A stretch of 64,000 nt of DNA from Cervus elaphus (GCF_910594005.1 NC_057835.1:51298001-51362000), one strand, 5' to 3'; counted from the stretch's first letter, positions 24,395 to 35,340 are shown. Notes: a model not told the origin generated them from the sequence alone. Numbers and translations: made by a program.

Positions 24395-26225
24395 TCTGCT
24401 GACCAAAGCTGCCTTTAAAAATAGGAATGCCCCATCTAGTAAGCAAAAATCTGTTTCCTTCTGCCTTTTGCATTTTGTTTGGCCTTTTACCACAGCTCTT
24501 AGCACCAGCCAGTGAATAGAATGCAGCTACGGGGAATACAATTTTAGACAAAATGTCCTCCTAAATGGACCACTGGAAGCACTCTTTTAAAAAATGCATA
24601 CTGCCAACAAGACTAATTGGTAGTAAACTGTAAAAACCTTAGTTATTAGCATGTAGCTAGTAGAAGGAATCTCCACCTACCACCATCACCTTACTTTTTT
24701 TAAGCCTTCACCATTTAAGCAAGCAATAAGCTTCCATTTAATGAGTACTGACATTAATGATTTTAATTGAATGCTGTCCAATCAAAGGCCAAATATTAAT
24801 TAAACTACTGCTCTTCCAGGTTATGGTAATTTAACAACTGCAATATAAATGAAAAAAATTTTAACAATTATTTTAATATTCATCTCTCCAGAGATGTTTT
24901 TGATTTTGAAGGTTTTTTTAAAATCATAAATTTCCTATACTTCTACTCCATGAATTCCATGGCCCTACATGCTCTTAGTTCTTATACATTTGTGCATAAT
25001 AATTCTCTGATGTCTCTTTTATGGGCTGTAATTCCTTTACCTGTCACTTAAATATTGGTCTTCTTTAGGATTCTAAAACAGACACTATATTTCTTCCACT
25101 CTTTATTCTACAGGATAAAACTCTTCATTCCCTTGCATTTTCCCATCAACTCCATATATTTACATTTTTTATAAATATAACCTTTATGTACAATGCAATG
25201 CACAGATCTAATATATAGTGTTCAGTGAGTTTTAATAGTCTCATGTTAATCAAAATATAAAATAGCATGTTTATCTTAGAAAGTTATCATGTAGCTGTTT
25301 TAAAATATACTATGTGTTAAAATATTGAATTGAATTTAAATATTATAATTAAATACAAGTTTTAAAATATTTCAAAATTTGTGAAATTACCTAAAGCAGT
25401 GCTTAGAGGAATATTTTCAGCATTAAATGCTTATATTCAAAAAGAAGGATAGAGATTAAATATGTATGTTTGAAATATGAGATCTTTATAAATCTGAAAT
25501 TCTGAACAAAGTAAATGAACAAGGACTATCCAGGGGACCTGACATTTTCATTCTAAAACCAGTAATTTGATGTTCAATAACAAGTGCATTCTCCTTTTTT
25601 CTTTAAAATATCTTTGTGACAATAAAAACACTCCAAAAGGATTTGTATTTTGTTTAACACTTAAAAGATACTCTCTTGCATTAAGGTACATCATTTCCAG
25701 ATATAATTCACAAATTACATATTGTTCATGTTCATATTTTATGTAGAGATTATTTCCTGATTTCAGTAATCGTTTAGAAAAAATCAGATTTTAGCCTAAA
25801 GATTCTTTAAATTTTTAATTTGTAAATATGCATTCACTTATTAAACATATTCTCTTGAATTTATAAATGAAAGTTAAAGCTCCTACTGCAAGTAAAGTTT
25901 TTATTATAGTCTTATCTATGGATTTTAGTCATGTAATATAAACACCTGTTGAACATGTACATAAATACCAGTCATATCACACTTAAGCTGGGTGAAAGTC
26001 TGCATTCTATTTAAGTACAGAGTAGAATGACAGATAGGATATTTGAAGCAAGCCTACAAATAAATTTAGATTTTCAACAGAAAACAAATGCTTCACCTGT
26101 TAACAGGTAAAATCTTGCTTAATAGTAAGTACTTATATAATTAGAGGAAAAGAAATGAAAGTAGGAGATTTATTAAAAAAAAAAAAAAAAAAAAGAAGAA
26201 GAAAAGACAATCTCTCACTGGCTAT
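24395..26225. other. Unique AT-rich intron sequence
   Basis: No recognised exon or SINE. The block at 24575-24870 is rich in TAAT/ATTA motifs. A-run at 26175-26194. Confidence 0.5.
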
Positions 26226-26313
26226 GGCTTTGATCCTGAAGAATTCCATGGTCAGAGGAGCCTGGCAGGCTACAGTCCGTGGAGTCACAAAGAGTCAGAC
26301 ACAGCTGAGCAAC
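26226..26313 (+). repeat. BovA tail fragment
   Basis: AATTCCATGGTCAGAGGAGC to CACAGCTGAGCAACT; only the 3' half of the SINE, directly before a second copy. Confidence 0.75.
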
Positions 26314-26317
26314 TGTT

Positions 26318-26530
26318 GGGCTTCCCTGGTGGCCCTGATTGAAAAGAATCTGCCTGCAATGCAGGAGAACCATGTTCAATCCCTGGGTTGGGAAGATCCT
26401 CCAGAGAAGGAAATGGCCTACCCACTGCAGTATTCTTGCCTAGAGAATCCCATGGACAGAGGAGCCTGGCAGACTACAGTCCATGGGATCAGAAAGATTC
26501 GGATGTGGCTGAGCAACTAACAATTTCACT
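26318..26530 (+). repeat. Bov-tA SINE
   Basis: GGGCTTCCCTGGTGGCCCTG head, BovA body, and CTGAGCAACTAACAATTTCA tail. Confidence 0.85.
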
Positions 26531-26636
26531 TTCACTTCACTTGATATGCTTCCTTAGAGTTCTGTCAGTTTGCCTTTGATTGTTTATATTCTGATGTTTA
26601 ATATTGTATATCCACACTTGCAGTTATTTAAGAGAA

Positions 26637-27166
26637 TGTGTGTATTAGTCATCTGGGCCTGACATAACAAACTACCATAAACTGGATGGCTTAAAGAACA
26701 GACATTTATTTTCACAGTTCTAGAGGCCGGCAGTCTGAGATCTGGGTGCCACTGTGGTTGGGTTCTGGTGAGAGCTCTCTTCCTGGCTTGTAGAAGGCTG
26801 CCTTTACTCTATGTCCTCATTTAATCTTGTGTGTTAATCACTCAGTTGTGTACGACTCTTTACGACCCCATGGACTGTAGATTCTGCCAGGTTCCTCTGT
26901 CCATGGGATTCTCCAAGAATACTGGAGTGGATAGCCATTCCCTTCTCCAGGGGATCTTCCCAACTCAGGGATTGAACCCAGGTCTCCAACATTGCAGACA
27001 GATTCTTTACTATCTGAGCTACCAGGAAAGCCCTCACTTAACCTTATTTACCTCCTAAAGACCTTATCTTCAGATACAGTCACACTGCGTGGTTAGAGAT
27101 TCAGTCTATGAATTGGAAGGGAGTATCTGGGGGATGGGGAGGAAGACATAGTTCAGTCTACAGCCT
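26637..27166. repeat. Old LTR-like repeat, split by a SINE
   Basis: TGTATTAGTC...AACTACCATAAACTGG...TTTATTTTCACAGTTCTAGA resembles the start of a common old mammalian LTR. It resumes after the SINE (ACCTCCTAAAGACC...) and ends near 27166. Family not certain; no viral coding sequence is present. Confidence 0.5.
26829..27034 (-). repeat. Bov-tA SINE
   Basis: Antisense, inserted into the LTR-like repeat, so it is the younger of the two. Confidence 0.85.
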
Positions 27167-27561
27167 TGTATTATTTTTCCACAGTTGTCATCAAAACCGA
27201 TCTCCTATGTTACTGTTGACGTCTTCTTGCTGCATGACTCAAAAGTTGAGAAATCTTTCAGAGAAATCACATTTCTTTGACTAACTTTCTACATCGTTTT
27301 ATCACAAAATAATGCAGTTCCAAAGTCTGTTGAGTTTGGAAAGGCTGTTTTCAAGTAGATTAAAGTTTTTCAGCTCTCTCTGTAAAGATGGGCATGATTT
27401 AATTAGGGTAAAAGAGTGTGCTTTGGTTCTGTCCTCTGATCCTGCTTAGGGCAAAAGGAGGAGATTTAGTAAATCTATAACATAAAGCCTATCTTTGCTT
27501 TGAACTTGAACATGGTTTATATTTGTGAGGAATTGTTAATGCATTTTAATGTATTTTTTAA

Positions 27562-27599
27562 TGTTTTCCTTTTATGTATTGTGTGTGTGTTCCCTGCAG
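27562..27599 (+). promoter_or_regulatory. TRPS1: 3' splice site of last TRPS1 exon
   Basis: A pyrimidine/GT-rich tract with (GT)5 ends in TTCCCTGCAG at 27599. An ATG at 27549 opens the same frame upstream, but it is intronic and not a start. Confidence 0.92.
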
Positions 27600-28661
27600 A
27601 CTCCCAGGCCTTTAAACATCATTAAACAAAACAACGGTGAGCAGATTATTAGGAGAAGAACAAGAAAGCGCCTTAACCCAGAGGCACTTCAGGCCGAGCA
27701 GCTCAACAAACAGCAGAGGGCCGGCAGTGAGGAGCAGGTCAACGGCAGCCCCTTAGAGAGGCGGTCGGAAGATCACTTAACTGAAGGTCACCAGAGAGAA
27801 ATTCCACTCCCCAGCCTGAGTAAATACGAAGCCCAGGGTTCATTGACTAAAAGCCATTCTGCTCAGCAGCCAGTCCTGGTCAGCCAAACTCTGGATATTC
27901 ACAAAAGAATGCAACCTTTGCACATTCAGATAAAAAGTCCTCAGGAAAGTACTGGAGACCCAGGAAACAGTTCATCCGTGTCTGAAGGGAAAGGAAGTTC
28001 TGAGAGAGGCAGTCCCATAGAAAAGTACATGAGACCCGCGAAGCACCCAAATTATTCACCACCAGGCAGCCCTATTGAAAAGTACCAGTACCCCCTTTTC
28101 GGACTTCCCTTTGTACATAATGACTTCCAGAGTGAAGCTGATTGGCTGCGGTTCTGGAGTAAATATAAGCTCTCTGTTCCTGGGAATCCGCACTACTTGA
28201 GTCATGTGCCTGGCCTACCAAATCCTTGCCAAAACTATGTGCCTTATCCCACCTTCAATCTGCCTCCTCATTTTTCAGCTGTTGGATCAGACAATGACAT
28301 TCCTCTAGATTTGGCGATCAAGCATTCCAGACCTGGGCCAACTGCGAATGGTGCCTCCAAGGAGAAAACGAAGGCACCGTCAAATGTAAAAAATGAAGGT
28401 CCCTTGAATGTAGTAAAAACAGAGAAAGTTGATAGAAGTACTCAAGATGAACTTTCAACAAAATGTGTGCACTGTGGCATTGTCTTTCTGGATGAAGTGA
28501 TGTATGCTTTGCATATGAGTTGCCATGGTGACAGTGGACCTTTCCAGTGCAGCATATGCCAGCATCTTTGCACGGACAAATATGACTTCACAACTCATAT
28601 CCAGAGGGGCCTGCATAGGAACAATGCACAAGTGGAAAAAAATGGAAAACCTAAAGAGTAA
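27600..28661 (+). CDS. TRPS1: TRPS1 last coding exon: C-terminal repressor region
   Basis: 353 codons plus TAA, starting TPRPLN directly after the GATA finger and ending NGKPKE. In order: a basic nuclear-localisation signal RRRTRKR (exon residues 18-24); a Ser/Pro-rich linker in which GSPIEKY occurs twice (137-143 and 156-162); a PLDLA motif (235-239) resembling a CtBP-binding site; two SUMO consensus sites, VKNE (Lys264) and VKTE (Lys273); and two Ikaros-type C2H2 fingers (about 289-309, from CVHC; and 317-339, from CSIC to LH). With an offset of 928 the two lysines equal human Lys1192 and Lys1201, reported SUMO acceptors in the repression domain. In the family the Ikaros-like fingers are needed for repression and mediate protein contacts. 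The frame is open throughout with no frameshift. The CtBP idea is inference. Confidence 0.98.
   Translation, partial: TPRPLNIIKQNNGEQIIRRRTRKRLNPEALQAEQLNKQQRAGSEEQVNGSPLERRSEDHLTEGHQREIPLPSLSKYEAQGSLTKSHSAQQPVLVSQTLDIHKRMQPLHIQIKSPQESTGDPGNSSSVSEGKGSSERGSPIEKYMRPAKHPNYSPPGSPIEKYQYPLFGLPFVHNDFQSEADWLRFWSKYKLSVPGNPHYLSHVPGLPNPCQNYVPYPTFNLPPHFSAVGSDNDIPLDLAIKHSRPGPTANGASKEKTKAPSNVKNEGPLNVVKTEKVDRSTQDELSTKCVHCGIVFLDEVMYALHMSCHGDSGPFQCSICQHLCTDKYDFTTHIQRGLHRNNAQVEKNGKPKE
28464..28616 (+). other. TRPS1: Paired Ikaros-type zinc fingers of TRPS1
   Basis: Two C2H2-like fingers lie back to back: the first starts CVHCGIVF and ends HMSCH, the second starts CSICQHLC and ends HIQRGLH. All zinc ligands are present. 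In Ikaros proteins this paired module dimerises; in TRPS1 it is part of the minimal repression domain. Confidence 0.93.
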
Positions 28662-29309
28662 AACCTTAGCACTTAGCACAATTAAATAGAAATAGGTTTT
28701 CTTGATGGGAATTCAATAGCTTGTAATGTCTTATGAAGACCTATTAAAAAAAATACTTCATAGAGCCTGCCTTATCCAACATGAAATTCCCTTCTTTTAT
28801 TATTCTTTCTTTTGATGAGTAGGTTACCAAGATTAAAAAGTGAGACAAATGTTCAGTGAGAAAAAAAAGAAAGGAAGATGGTTAATCGTCCTGCTTTAGA
28901 ACCTAGTAAGTCAAAACCATCTTGGTGAATGTGTACTGTGGAAACTATCCATAAGAAGTATCACCAGACTATAATTATGATATTTGTATAGAAAGAGATC
29001 AAAGCTGTTTAGAATTTGGAAGGGTTTACATATTATGATCCTAAAGCAGTATTGGGCTGGCCATTGGCCCATTTGTTCAAAAACCCATAAATTATTGCCT
29101 CAGTTTCGAAGTATCATGAAATCCTAGGCAGATGAGGAGAAATTTAATCTCCAGGGCAGTGAAAGGAAAATGGCGCCCTCTTAGACGAGAATCCTCTCAT
29201 AGATCACGTTTCAAATTTAGACCTAGAAATGCGAGCTGTGGTTAGGCTTGGGGAGAGAGCAGCGGGAAGAGTGACAGATGGTGGCACGGTGATTTTGGCC
29301 AGCCCTGCC

Positions 29310-29317
29310 TGTACATA
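29310..29317 (+). promoter_or_regulatory. TRPS1: Pumilio-like response element
   Basis: TGTACATA matches the PUF consensus TGTANATA on the mRNA strand. Confidence 0.4.
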
Positions 29318-29668
29318 CACATGCACACCCTCTCTGATATTTTTGTCCTTTAGATGTTCACATACTCCTTTCAAAACTAGTCCTCTTGTTTGCGATTTAG
29401 GTTCATTTTGTCCAAATACATATGCATTTTTAAAAAACAGTGTCCTCAGTGCTACGTAGTAACTTTATTTTAGCCAGATCATTCTTTCTTGTATGTGATG
29501 AACCAGTTTGGGTTTGTTTTCTAAGCTTCCTTTGGGTCACTAATCTCATTTGGCATGTTCTAACTAAAGGGATCCCCTCAGTTCAAAAGACTAGATGGAT
29601 ACAGAAGTTCAGACCATGGCATTCATTGATTCAGAACACACGGTATTTCTCCACAAGGTAACCTGCTG

Positions 29669-29682
29669 TATTTATTTATTTT
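29669..29682 (+). promoter_or_regulatory. TRPS1: AU-rich element nonamer
   Basis: Overlapping ATTTA motifs include TTATTTATT, the core of destabilising AU-rich elements. It is a single cluster, so the effect is uncertain. Confidence 0.35.
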
Positions 29683-30292
29683 CTTTTGGTTTAAGTATAA
29701 TTTCCAAACTTTGTGGTCAGGCAGCGTCTAAGGTTACGTTACCACAGGCTGACAGTTGGTATATGTACCAGTCAATTCCTCCATTAGATTTATACAGGTT
29801 TAGTTAAGTAGCATTAAATAGGATTCTTAGAAGTATGTTCTTCATAGTACTTTTAATACTTAAGGCTTTGTAAAACTATCCATGAAGGGAAAGCCTCAGC
29901 ATAACTGCTCAGGGAAATAGGGCTAAATAACTGAACATTAAATAATTGGTTAAAGGTGCTGTTAGTCGAGCCTCCAATGCTTGCTACACGGATGTATGTA
30001 CAAGGACTGACTTTAATAATTTGCATTATATTGTCCCAACCAGTAGTTTATTTTTTGCCACGGAGATGTAGAAGATATTACAAGCTACTGGATGCACTGT
30101 CAGATTAACTTATTTCATTAAAGAAGTTGGGAGAACAAATAGGAAAAAAAAAAACCTTATTTTTCTAGTAAATATTAATGTATTACATTTCAAATAATGG
30201 TGCCTGACATATTGAATAATTATTTTCTACAGTGTACGTATGCAACAAAGATATTCCATCATGCATTAGAGTCAGTTCTGACTCTGCCTAGC

Positions 30293-30300
30293 TGTTTACA
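30293..30300 (+). promoter_or_regulatory. TRPS1: miR-30 family seed match (8-mer)
   Basis: TGTTTACA pairs with positions 2-8 of the miR-30 family plus an A opposite position 1. It lies in a 3'UTR stretch without repeats. Confidence 0.5.
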
Positions 30301-30307
30301 TTTGCAA

Positions 30308-30315
30308 ATGTAGCA
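30308..30315 (+). promoter_or_regulatory. TRPS1: miR-221/222 seed match (8-mer)
   Basis: ATGTAGCA is an 8-mer site for miR-221/222, which are reported to repress TRPS1 in human breast cells. Its start is 15 nt after that of the miR-30 site. Confidence 0.55.
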
Positions 30316-30356
30316 AACAAGGTAATGAAGCAACTATTTCTATTGCGGTAGATATC

Positions 30357-30379
30357 TTTTGTGTGTGTGTGTGTGTGTG
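30357..30379 (+). repeat. (GT)n microsatellite in 3'UTR
   Basis: Perfect TG repeat of about 11 units. Confidence 0.9.
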
Positions 30380-32777
30380 CATTAAAATTGTAAACGGTAA
30401 CATGAAACAAATGAAAGTTCTTGATATAATGGTATGGAAAACCAGAAGGAAATGAAAATATTTTTATGCCTACTTAGGAAAAAAGGGTAGCACTATTCAT
30501 TCCAAGTACTTTTTTTTTTTTTAATTTTTAAGTTCTTAACTCACATTGTTATGCTTAAAATGATAAACATATATCCTCTTTTTATTGCTTTGTCTATGTT
30601 TCAGATGAAACATTTCAGAAATTATTTTGATAAGTGCTGCTGGAATCTGCAGCACTGATGTTTTTATTGCATTCTGTAGTCGCATTTGCACTCCATTTTT
30701 ACATTAATTCGCAGTTGCTTTGTATTGTTTTGTTTGGGTTTTGTTTCTTTTTCCCAGTGCCAGGTCTTCGTTTCTTCAAGTTGGATGGCAGGTAGAGTTC
30801 AACCAGTTTGTGACTGTTGCAGTGAATGAAGTTCAAACTGTCTTTCTGATGCTGTGTTGTCATTTCCATTCTTGCATTTTTGTTTTCATGTAAAAAAAAA
30901 AAAAGAGAGAAAGAGAGAAAGAAATCAGGACTAAGCCTTTTGCTTCAGTTTCATTTTTAAAGGGTTGTTTTCTGATCTCACCTGTCAAGTAGCTCTAATA
31001 TAATTCACATGAACTGAGATAAAGAGGTGAAATGAGGGGCTTTGACATTCAAATTATGTGATGTCATTTATCTTCCTTTGGAATTTTGATGAATGCATCT
31101 CAAAATGTACAGGCAGATTGGAGAGGTGGCAATTAAAGATCTAAAGAGGAGATTTCCCAAACAACAAAACAGTATTTAATTTTCTCAGTGAAAGGACTAG
31201 AAACAAAGTGCACTGTGGCGGTCCTCAAGCACCATGATGTGTGAACTGCTCAAATTAGGAAATATTCGAAGTTTGGTTACTTGGGCAATAGTACAGGTAT
31301 GGCTTTTTGGGCAAAACTACTATTTAAGCAGTTTCTCCAGTGTATCAGACACAAGTATGTTGTTCTTTCTTGGCATATATGTCTCTTTATTTCATCATTT
31401 TTTTTTTCCTCAGACACACAAGTAGTAATGGTTAGCATTGGAAATACATATCACTATTCTTGGAATATTTATGGTCAGTCTACTGTAGGTAGAATATTCT
31501 TAGATAGCATTGTCAATAGATCTTATTCTGTATTCTTTTTATTATTGATTATTTTATTTTCATTTATTTCTTTTTCATATTTTGATGGAGAAGAGGTTGG
31601 GCTATGAAAAACAATGAAAATTTATCAAAACACTAAAAGACCCCCTTTTTTTTTTGACTTTTGAAAGCCTTTGTCCTAGCTCTCAAAATACATTTTTACA
31701 AAATTGATTGATTGGTATCTTTATTTTTATTTGGGTTTAGGATTTCTGAACTATTTTGTCTTAAATTGTGATTTTAAATGAGCTATTTAGATACCTAAAA
31801 CCTTTTTTTTAAGGATTCTCAAGATGACTTAGGAATTTCCCTTCTTGGAAAAGGCTTTCCCTATGATAAAAAACTATACGCTAGGTAAAATTGTATGTCA
31901 TTTTAAAAACATATGTCTTTTTAAAGTGTATGTCCAGATTCTGAATTGGGCTTTGGATCAAACTTTAAGCCAGGACCAGCTCATGCATTCTCATTCTCCT
32001 TTTTCTCACTCTTTCTCTCTTCATCTCTCACCCATATATTCATATTGTTGTTTGGGATAGAAGAATCTTAAAGAGCCAGCCCACCTCAGAAGATTGTGGA
32101 TTGAGAGACGCTACACTGAGTCCATGAAAAAGGATGGAGCTCTCGTGGTTAATGTGTTAACTCTGTAGTTCAAAGGAAAAGAGTATTCCCATTCTTTCTA
32201 CATGACATATTGAGATGTTCTTTTAAAAAATCAACTTTTAAGATAATGATGTTTTCTTCTAAACTGTTCTCTTTTAGTAAAGGTAGGTTTTAGAAAACAA
32301 GCATGGGGTTTTTTTTTCTAAGGTAATATTAATGAGAAGAAGAGAAAAAGTGATTATCTTTAACAGCTCTTTGTTGAAGCCTGTGGTAGCACATTATGTT
32401 TATGATTGCACATGTGCACATAATCTATGATGATCCAATGCAAATACAGCTCCAAAAATATTAAATGTATATGTTTTTAAATGCCTGAGGGTATACATTT
32501 TTCTTAATTAATTGAAGAGTATCAATACTGCTACTAAAGTAATGATTAGCCTCCTGCTGTGTGGCTGTGAAACATCAAAGGTGACCTGTCTTAAGACCTC
32601 TGAACCGCCTGCCTGTTTAGTTCGTGAACATGAACTTCATTCTAGAGGGGGAAGATCAAACATCCCGTGGTGGTAAAGAAGCTGACGGTCAGCTTCTGAG
32701 CTGTATGCCAGCTTTTTGCTTAAAGTTTACTTTGAGCTCACAGCTTTCTGTCTTTGGGTTGAGAACCATGGCAAAAA

Positions 32778-32783
32778 AATAAA
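32778..32783 (+). terminator. TRPS1: Possible alternative polyadenylation signal
   Basis: An AATAAA inside the 3'UTR, in an A-rich context. The downstream GT-rich element is weak, so use is uncertain. Confidence 0.3.
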
Positions 32784-33334
32784 AGCAAGGCATCTTTTGT
32801 GATCAAGTAAGTGAAAGCTTGCTGACTGTCCTAGATCACAGGAGAAAACAGAAGAATGAAATCAAATCCAAATATGAGACTAAAGATGCTAACCAAAGGT
32901 AGGTACTAAGTGGAATTCTGTCAGCAGGCCACTATAAATGAGAAGAGGATAGAGAGACATGTACCAGGACTTTGAAGGGCTGTGTTATTTTCCCAAAGAA
33001 AGACTTGGCCAAGGGCAGAAGCCATGGCTTCATTGCAGAGCACTTCCTGTGGGTTTTCCGTTAGCATTTCACCGCCATTGGACACACGTGTTCCTGCTAA
33101 CCGTCCATGGTTTAGAAAGTATCCACAGTTATCTGCAGTAATTAGGACCTCTGGAAGATGCTAGGGTTGAAGTGTGTCAAGTCAGGGATAAAGAAAATGT
33201 GAAATTCAAATTGGTCCACACATGGAAACTGGATAATGTATCCTAACGTGTTGTTCTCTTGAAGGGAAAAGTAGAGCTAAAAACTTCACTCCATCCTTCA
33301 TCAGAGAAAATGGTCCTTCAAGACCCATGAGTCC

Positions 33335-33565
33335 CAAAACTGGATCCTGATTTTTACGCCTGGATTTTTGTTCATGATATGACCTGCAGCAAATCACTTT
33401 TTTCTTTTTGTGCCTCAGGTTCCTCACCTGTAAAGTGGAAAAAATATATTAATAATAATAATATTAATAATAATAATAATAATGGTAATGTAGTACTTGT
33501 TTGTAAAGCACTTTGAGACCCTTGATTGAAAGGCACCATGATAGTGCCAAGTATTATTATATGGC
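33335..33565 (+). repeat. MIR (ancient SINE) in TRPS1 3'UTR, with (TAA)n
   Basis: Recognised by the core TGCCTCAGGTTCCTCACCTG followed by AAAGTGG, an ATA/TAA-rich segment, and GTAAAGCACTTTG near the end. The TAA repeat has expanded at 33449-33482. The GCACTTT heptamer at 33508-33514 comes from the MIR consensus. Confidence 0.75.
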
Positions 33566-33635
33566 CAAGGAGCTTATTTAAACTCTCAGTTCCCAAGAGC
33601 CAAGAAAGGTTGGGGTCATTTTTTTAAAGATGAGC

Positions 33636-33643
33636 TGTAAATA
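33636..33643 (+). promoter_or_regulatory. TRPS1: Pumilio-like response element
   Basis: TGTAAATA matches the PUF consensus TGTANATA on the mRNA strand, about 480 bases before the polyadenylation signal. Confidence 0.4.
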
Positions 33644-33788
33644 TCATAATCAGGCAGCCTATTGTGTTGACTATGAAGAGGCAAAACTGTTACAAGGCTG
33701 ATAAAACCATAGTTTCTTAATGGCTACCAACAAGGCAAATATCACAATAAGAAATGCCAAATTCTTTAAGGTGACAACGTGAATAACT

Positions 33789-33816
33789 GGGGGGGTGGGG
33801 GTGGGATGGGGATGGG
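33789..33816 (+). promoter_or_regulatory. TRPS1: G-quadruplex motif in TRPS1 3'UTR
   Basis: Five G runs (7, 5, 3, 4 and 3 G) separated by T, T, AT and AT. This satisfies the G3+N1-7 rule on the mRNA strand and could fold as an RNA quadruplex. Confidence 0.6.
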
Positions 33817-34113
33817 AAGCATCTCAATAATGCCAATGTAAAATTCACTTATAGCAATATTCACCAGCAGAAAATGTCTTTCATACGGAATGATTTCATG
33901 TTGCTAAGAAAAAATTCAATTTGTAGTCCTGATTTGAATATTAGAATGTTGGCTATAATAGTTCTGTTCTTACAACACATGGAATTTTTTTTGTTTTATT
34001 TAATTTTGTTTTCATAGTGCATGTTCATTTCTACTCACAAACATGTTCTTGGTGTATTTCTTATGCAAACAATCTTCAGGCAGCAAAGATGTCTGTTACA
34101 TCTAAACTTGAAT

Positions 34114-34119
34114 AATAAA
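34114..34119 (+). terminator. TRPS1: Main TRPS1 polyadenylation signal
   Basis: A canonical AATAAA is followed by a CA-rich stretch and then a GT-rich downstream element (about 34139-34160, TGATGGTGTTGGTATGG). Cleavage is expected near 34130-34140. Confidence 0.85.
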
Positions 34120-34138
34120 GTTTTACCACCAGTTATAC

Positions 34139-35330
34139 ATGATGGTGTTGGTATGGTTTATATGGATTCACTTTCATCCATGTAGCAATGGGAAATTCAG
34201 ACTGTTGTAACATATAGACAAGGCTCTGATGAATTGAGATGGTGAATTCAAGTCACCATTTTAAAAAAATATGAATAAGATTGAAAAAACCTGGATTCTC
34301 TCAACTTGTTTTGTTCTGCTTTGCTTTTTTTTTTTTTCTTTTAACCTATCAATCTCTTATTGATAGATTTTGTGTAAAAAAATTATACAAGTTTCTTTAG
34401 GAAGATTAACAATAAAAATCATGTTTATTTCAAAAACATTTATTGAGTATCACGTATTGAGTGTTGAGTACTGGATAATGATAATGTTATAATATGTAAA
34501 AAATCCTGCTTGTGAAGTCTTAACTTTGAATACAATTTAGTATACCCATAAATATGATATAAAGATCCTGATAAATCATCTTGTGAAATTTATATTAATG
34601 TATTATATGCCTTATGTGTTGGCTTAAGATGAAATTAATCAGAGAGATTTCCTGAAGGTGGATTTTGAAAGAGGCAAGAGGCAGAAGAAAGCCAGGTAGG
34701 CAAAGAAGACTCACCCAAATGTTTATGACCAGAAGGAAAAAAGCAAAGAGGACAAGACGTGAAATATATAAAGAACTCCTTGCTTCAGAAGATTTGTTTT
34801 GAAAATTTCAAGTTAATTACTGTCTACCCTCCTAGCACAGATCTTCACGTCTCATTTTTTTGTGAATCCAAATTAACAAATCCTTTATTTTTTTTCTAGC
34901 TCTCTCTCTTCTCCCCTGTTTTGAAAACAGCAGAATAAAGTCTTTGAGGCTCTGATCATAATGGTAATAAACTTGTTTCACAGCTGGAGGCAACATTCTG
35001 TAGATAAGTGTAGTAAAAACACTTAATGTGATTTCTTTTCCTTATATAGAATTTGATGCTTCTCTGGGGAGAACTGTGCAGATAAAGTTAAATACACTCT
35101 GTTCTCACCCAGGACGGTCAGAATCCCACTCAAGCAGAACTATGTGCCCATCAGCTCTTTACCCTTGTTTGAGGGGAGGGAAGAAGAATGAGTCAGCGTG
35201 GACAGCCCTTCCTTCCCTTTTGGTCTTCCATCTCTCAGACAGTGGGGCTGGTCACATCAGAAAAACGGGGCACAAAAGGAGCAGTTAAATGGCCTGTGAG
35301 GGCAAAACCAGCTGGAGGATACTTCAGGAA
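34139..35330. other. Unique sequence just past TRPS1
   Basis: No recognised repeat or gene. An ATGTAGCA (miR-221/222-type) occurs at 34180-34187, but it lies beyond the main polyadenylation site. Confidence 0.55.
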
Positions 35331-35340
35331 CCACAGGGCT

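Larger units (their letters stand above)
23415..27599 (+). other. TRPS1: TRPS1 last intron
   Basis: 4185 bp between the two coding exons. It contains a CHR-type SINE (24180-24384), an AT-rich unique block with many homeodomain-like TAAT motifs (about 24575-24870), BovA/Bov-tA sequence (26226-26525) and an old LTR-like repeat split by a SINE (26637-27166). No other exon was recognised. Confidence 0.92.
28662..34138 (+). other. TRPS1: TRPS1 3'UTR (about 5.5 kb)
   Basis: Untranslated sequence from the stop codon to about 15-25 bases past the AATAAA at 34114. It has no ruminant SINE or LINE, unlike both flanks; the one interspersed repeat is an ancient MIR (33335-33565). Features include a GT repeat (30357-30379), Pumilio-like motifs (29310-29317, 33636-33643), an AU-rich nonamer (29672-29680), miR-30 and miR-221/222 seed matches (30293-30315) and a G-quadruplex motif (33789-33816). 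Its length fits the long 3'UTR known for mammalian TRPS1. Confidence 0.85.

Noticed and set aside
27549..27599. ATG and 17 codons upstream of and in frame with the last TRPS1 exon
   Set aside because: Ends at a clear pyrimidine tract and CAG acceptor; the GATA exon joins in phase at 27600.
34180..34187. Second miR-221/222 seed match
   Set aside because: It lies past the main polyadenylation signal, so it is unlikely to be in the mRNA.
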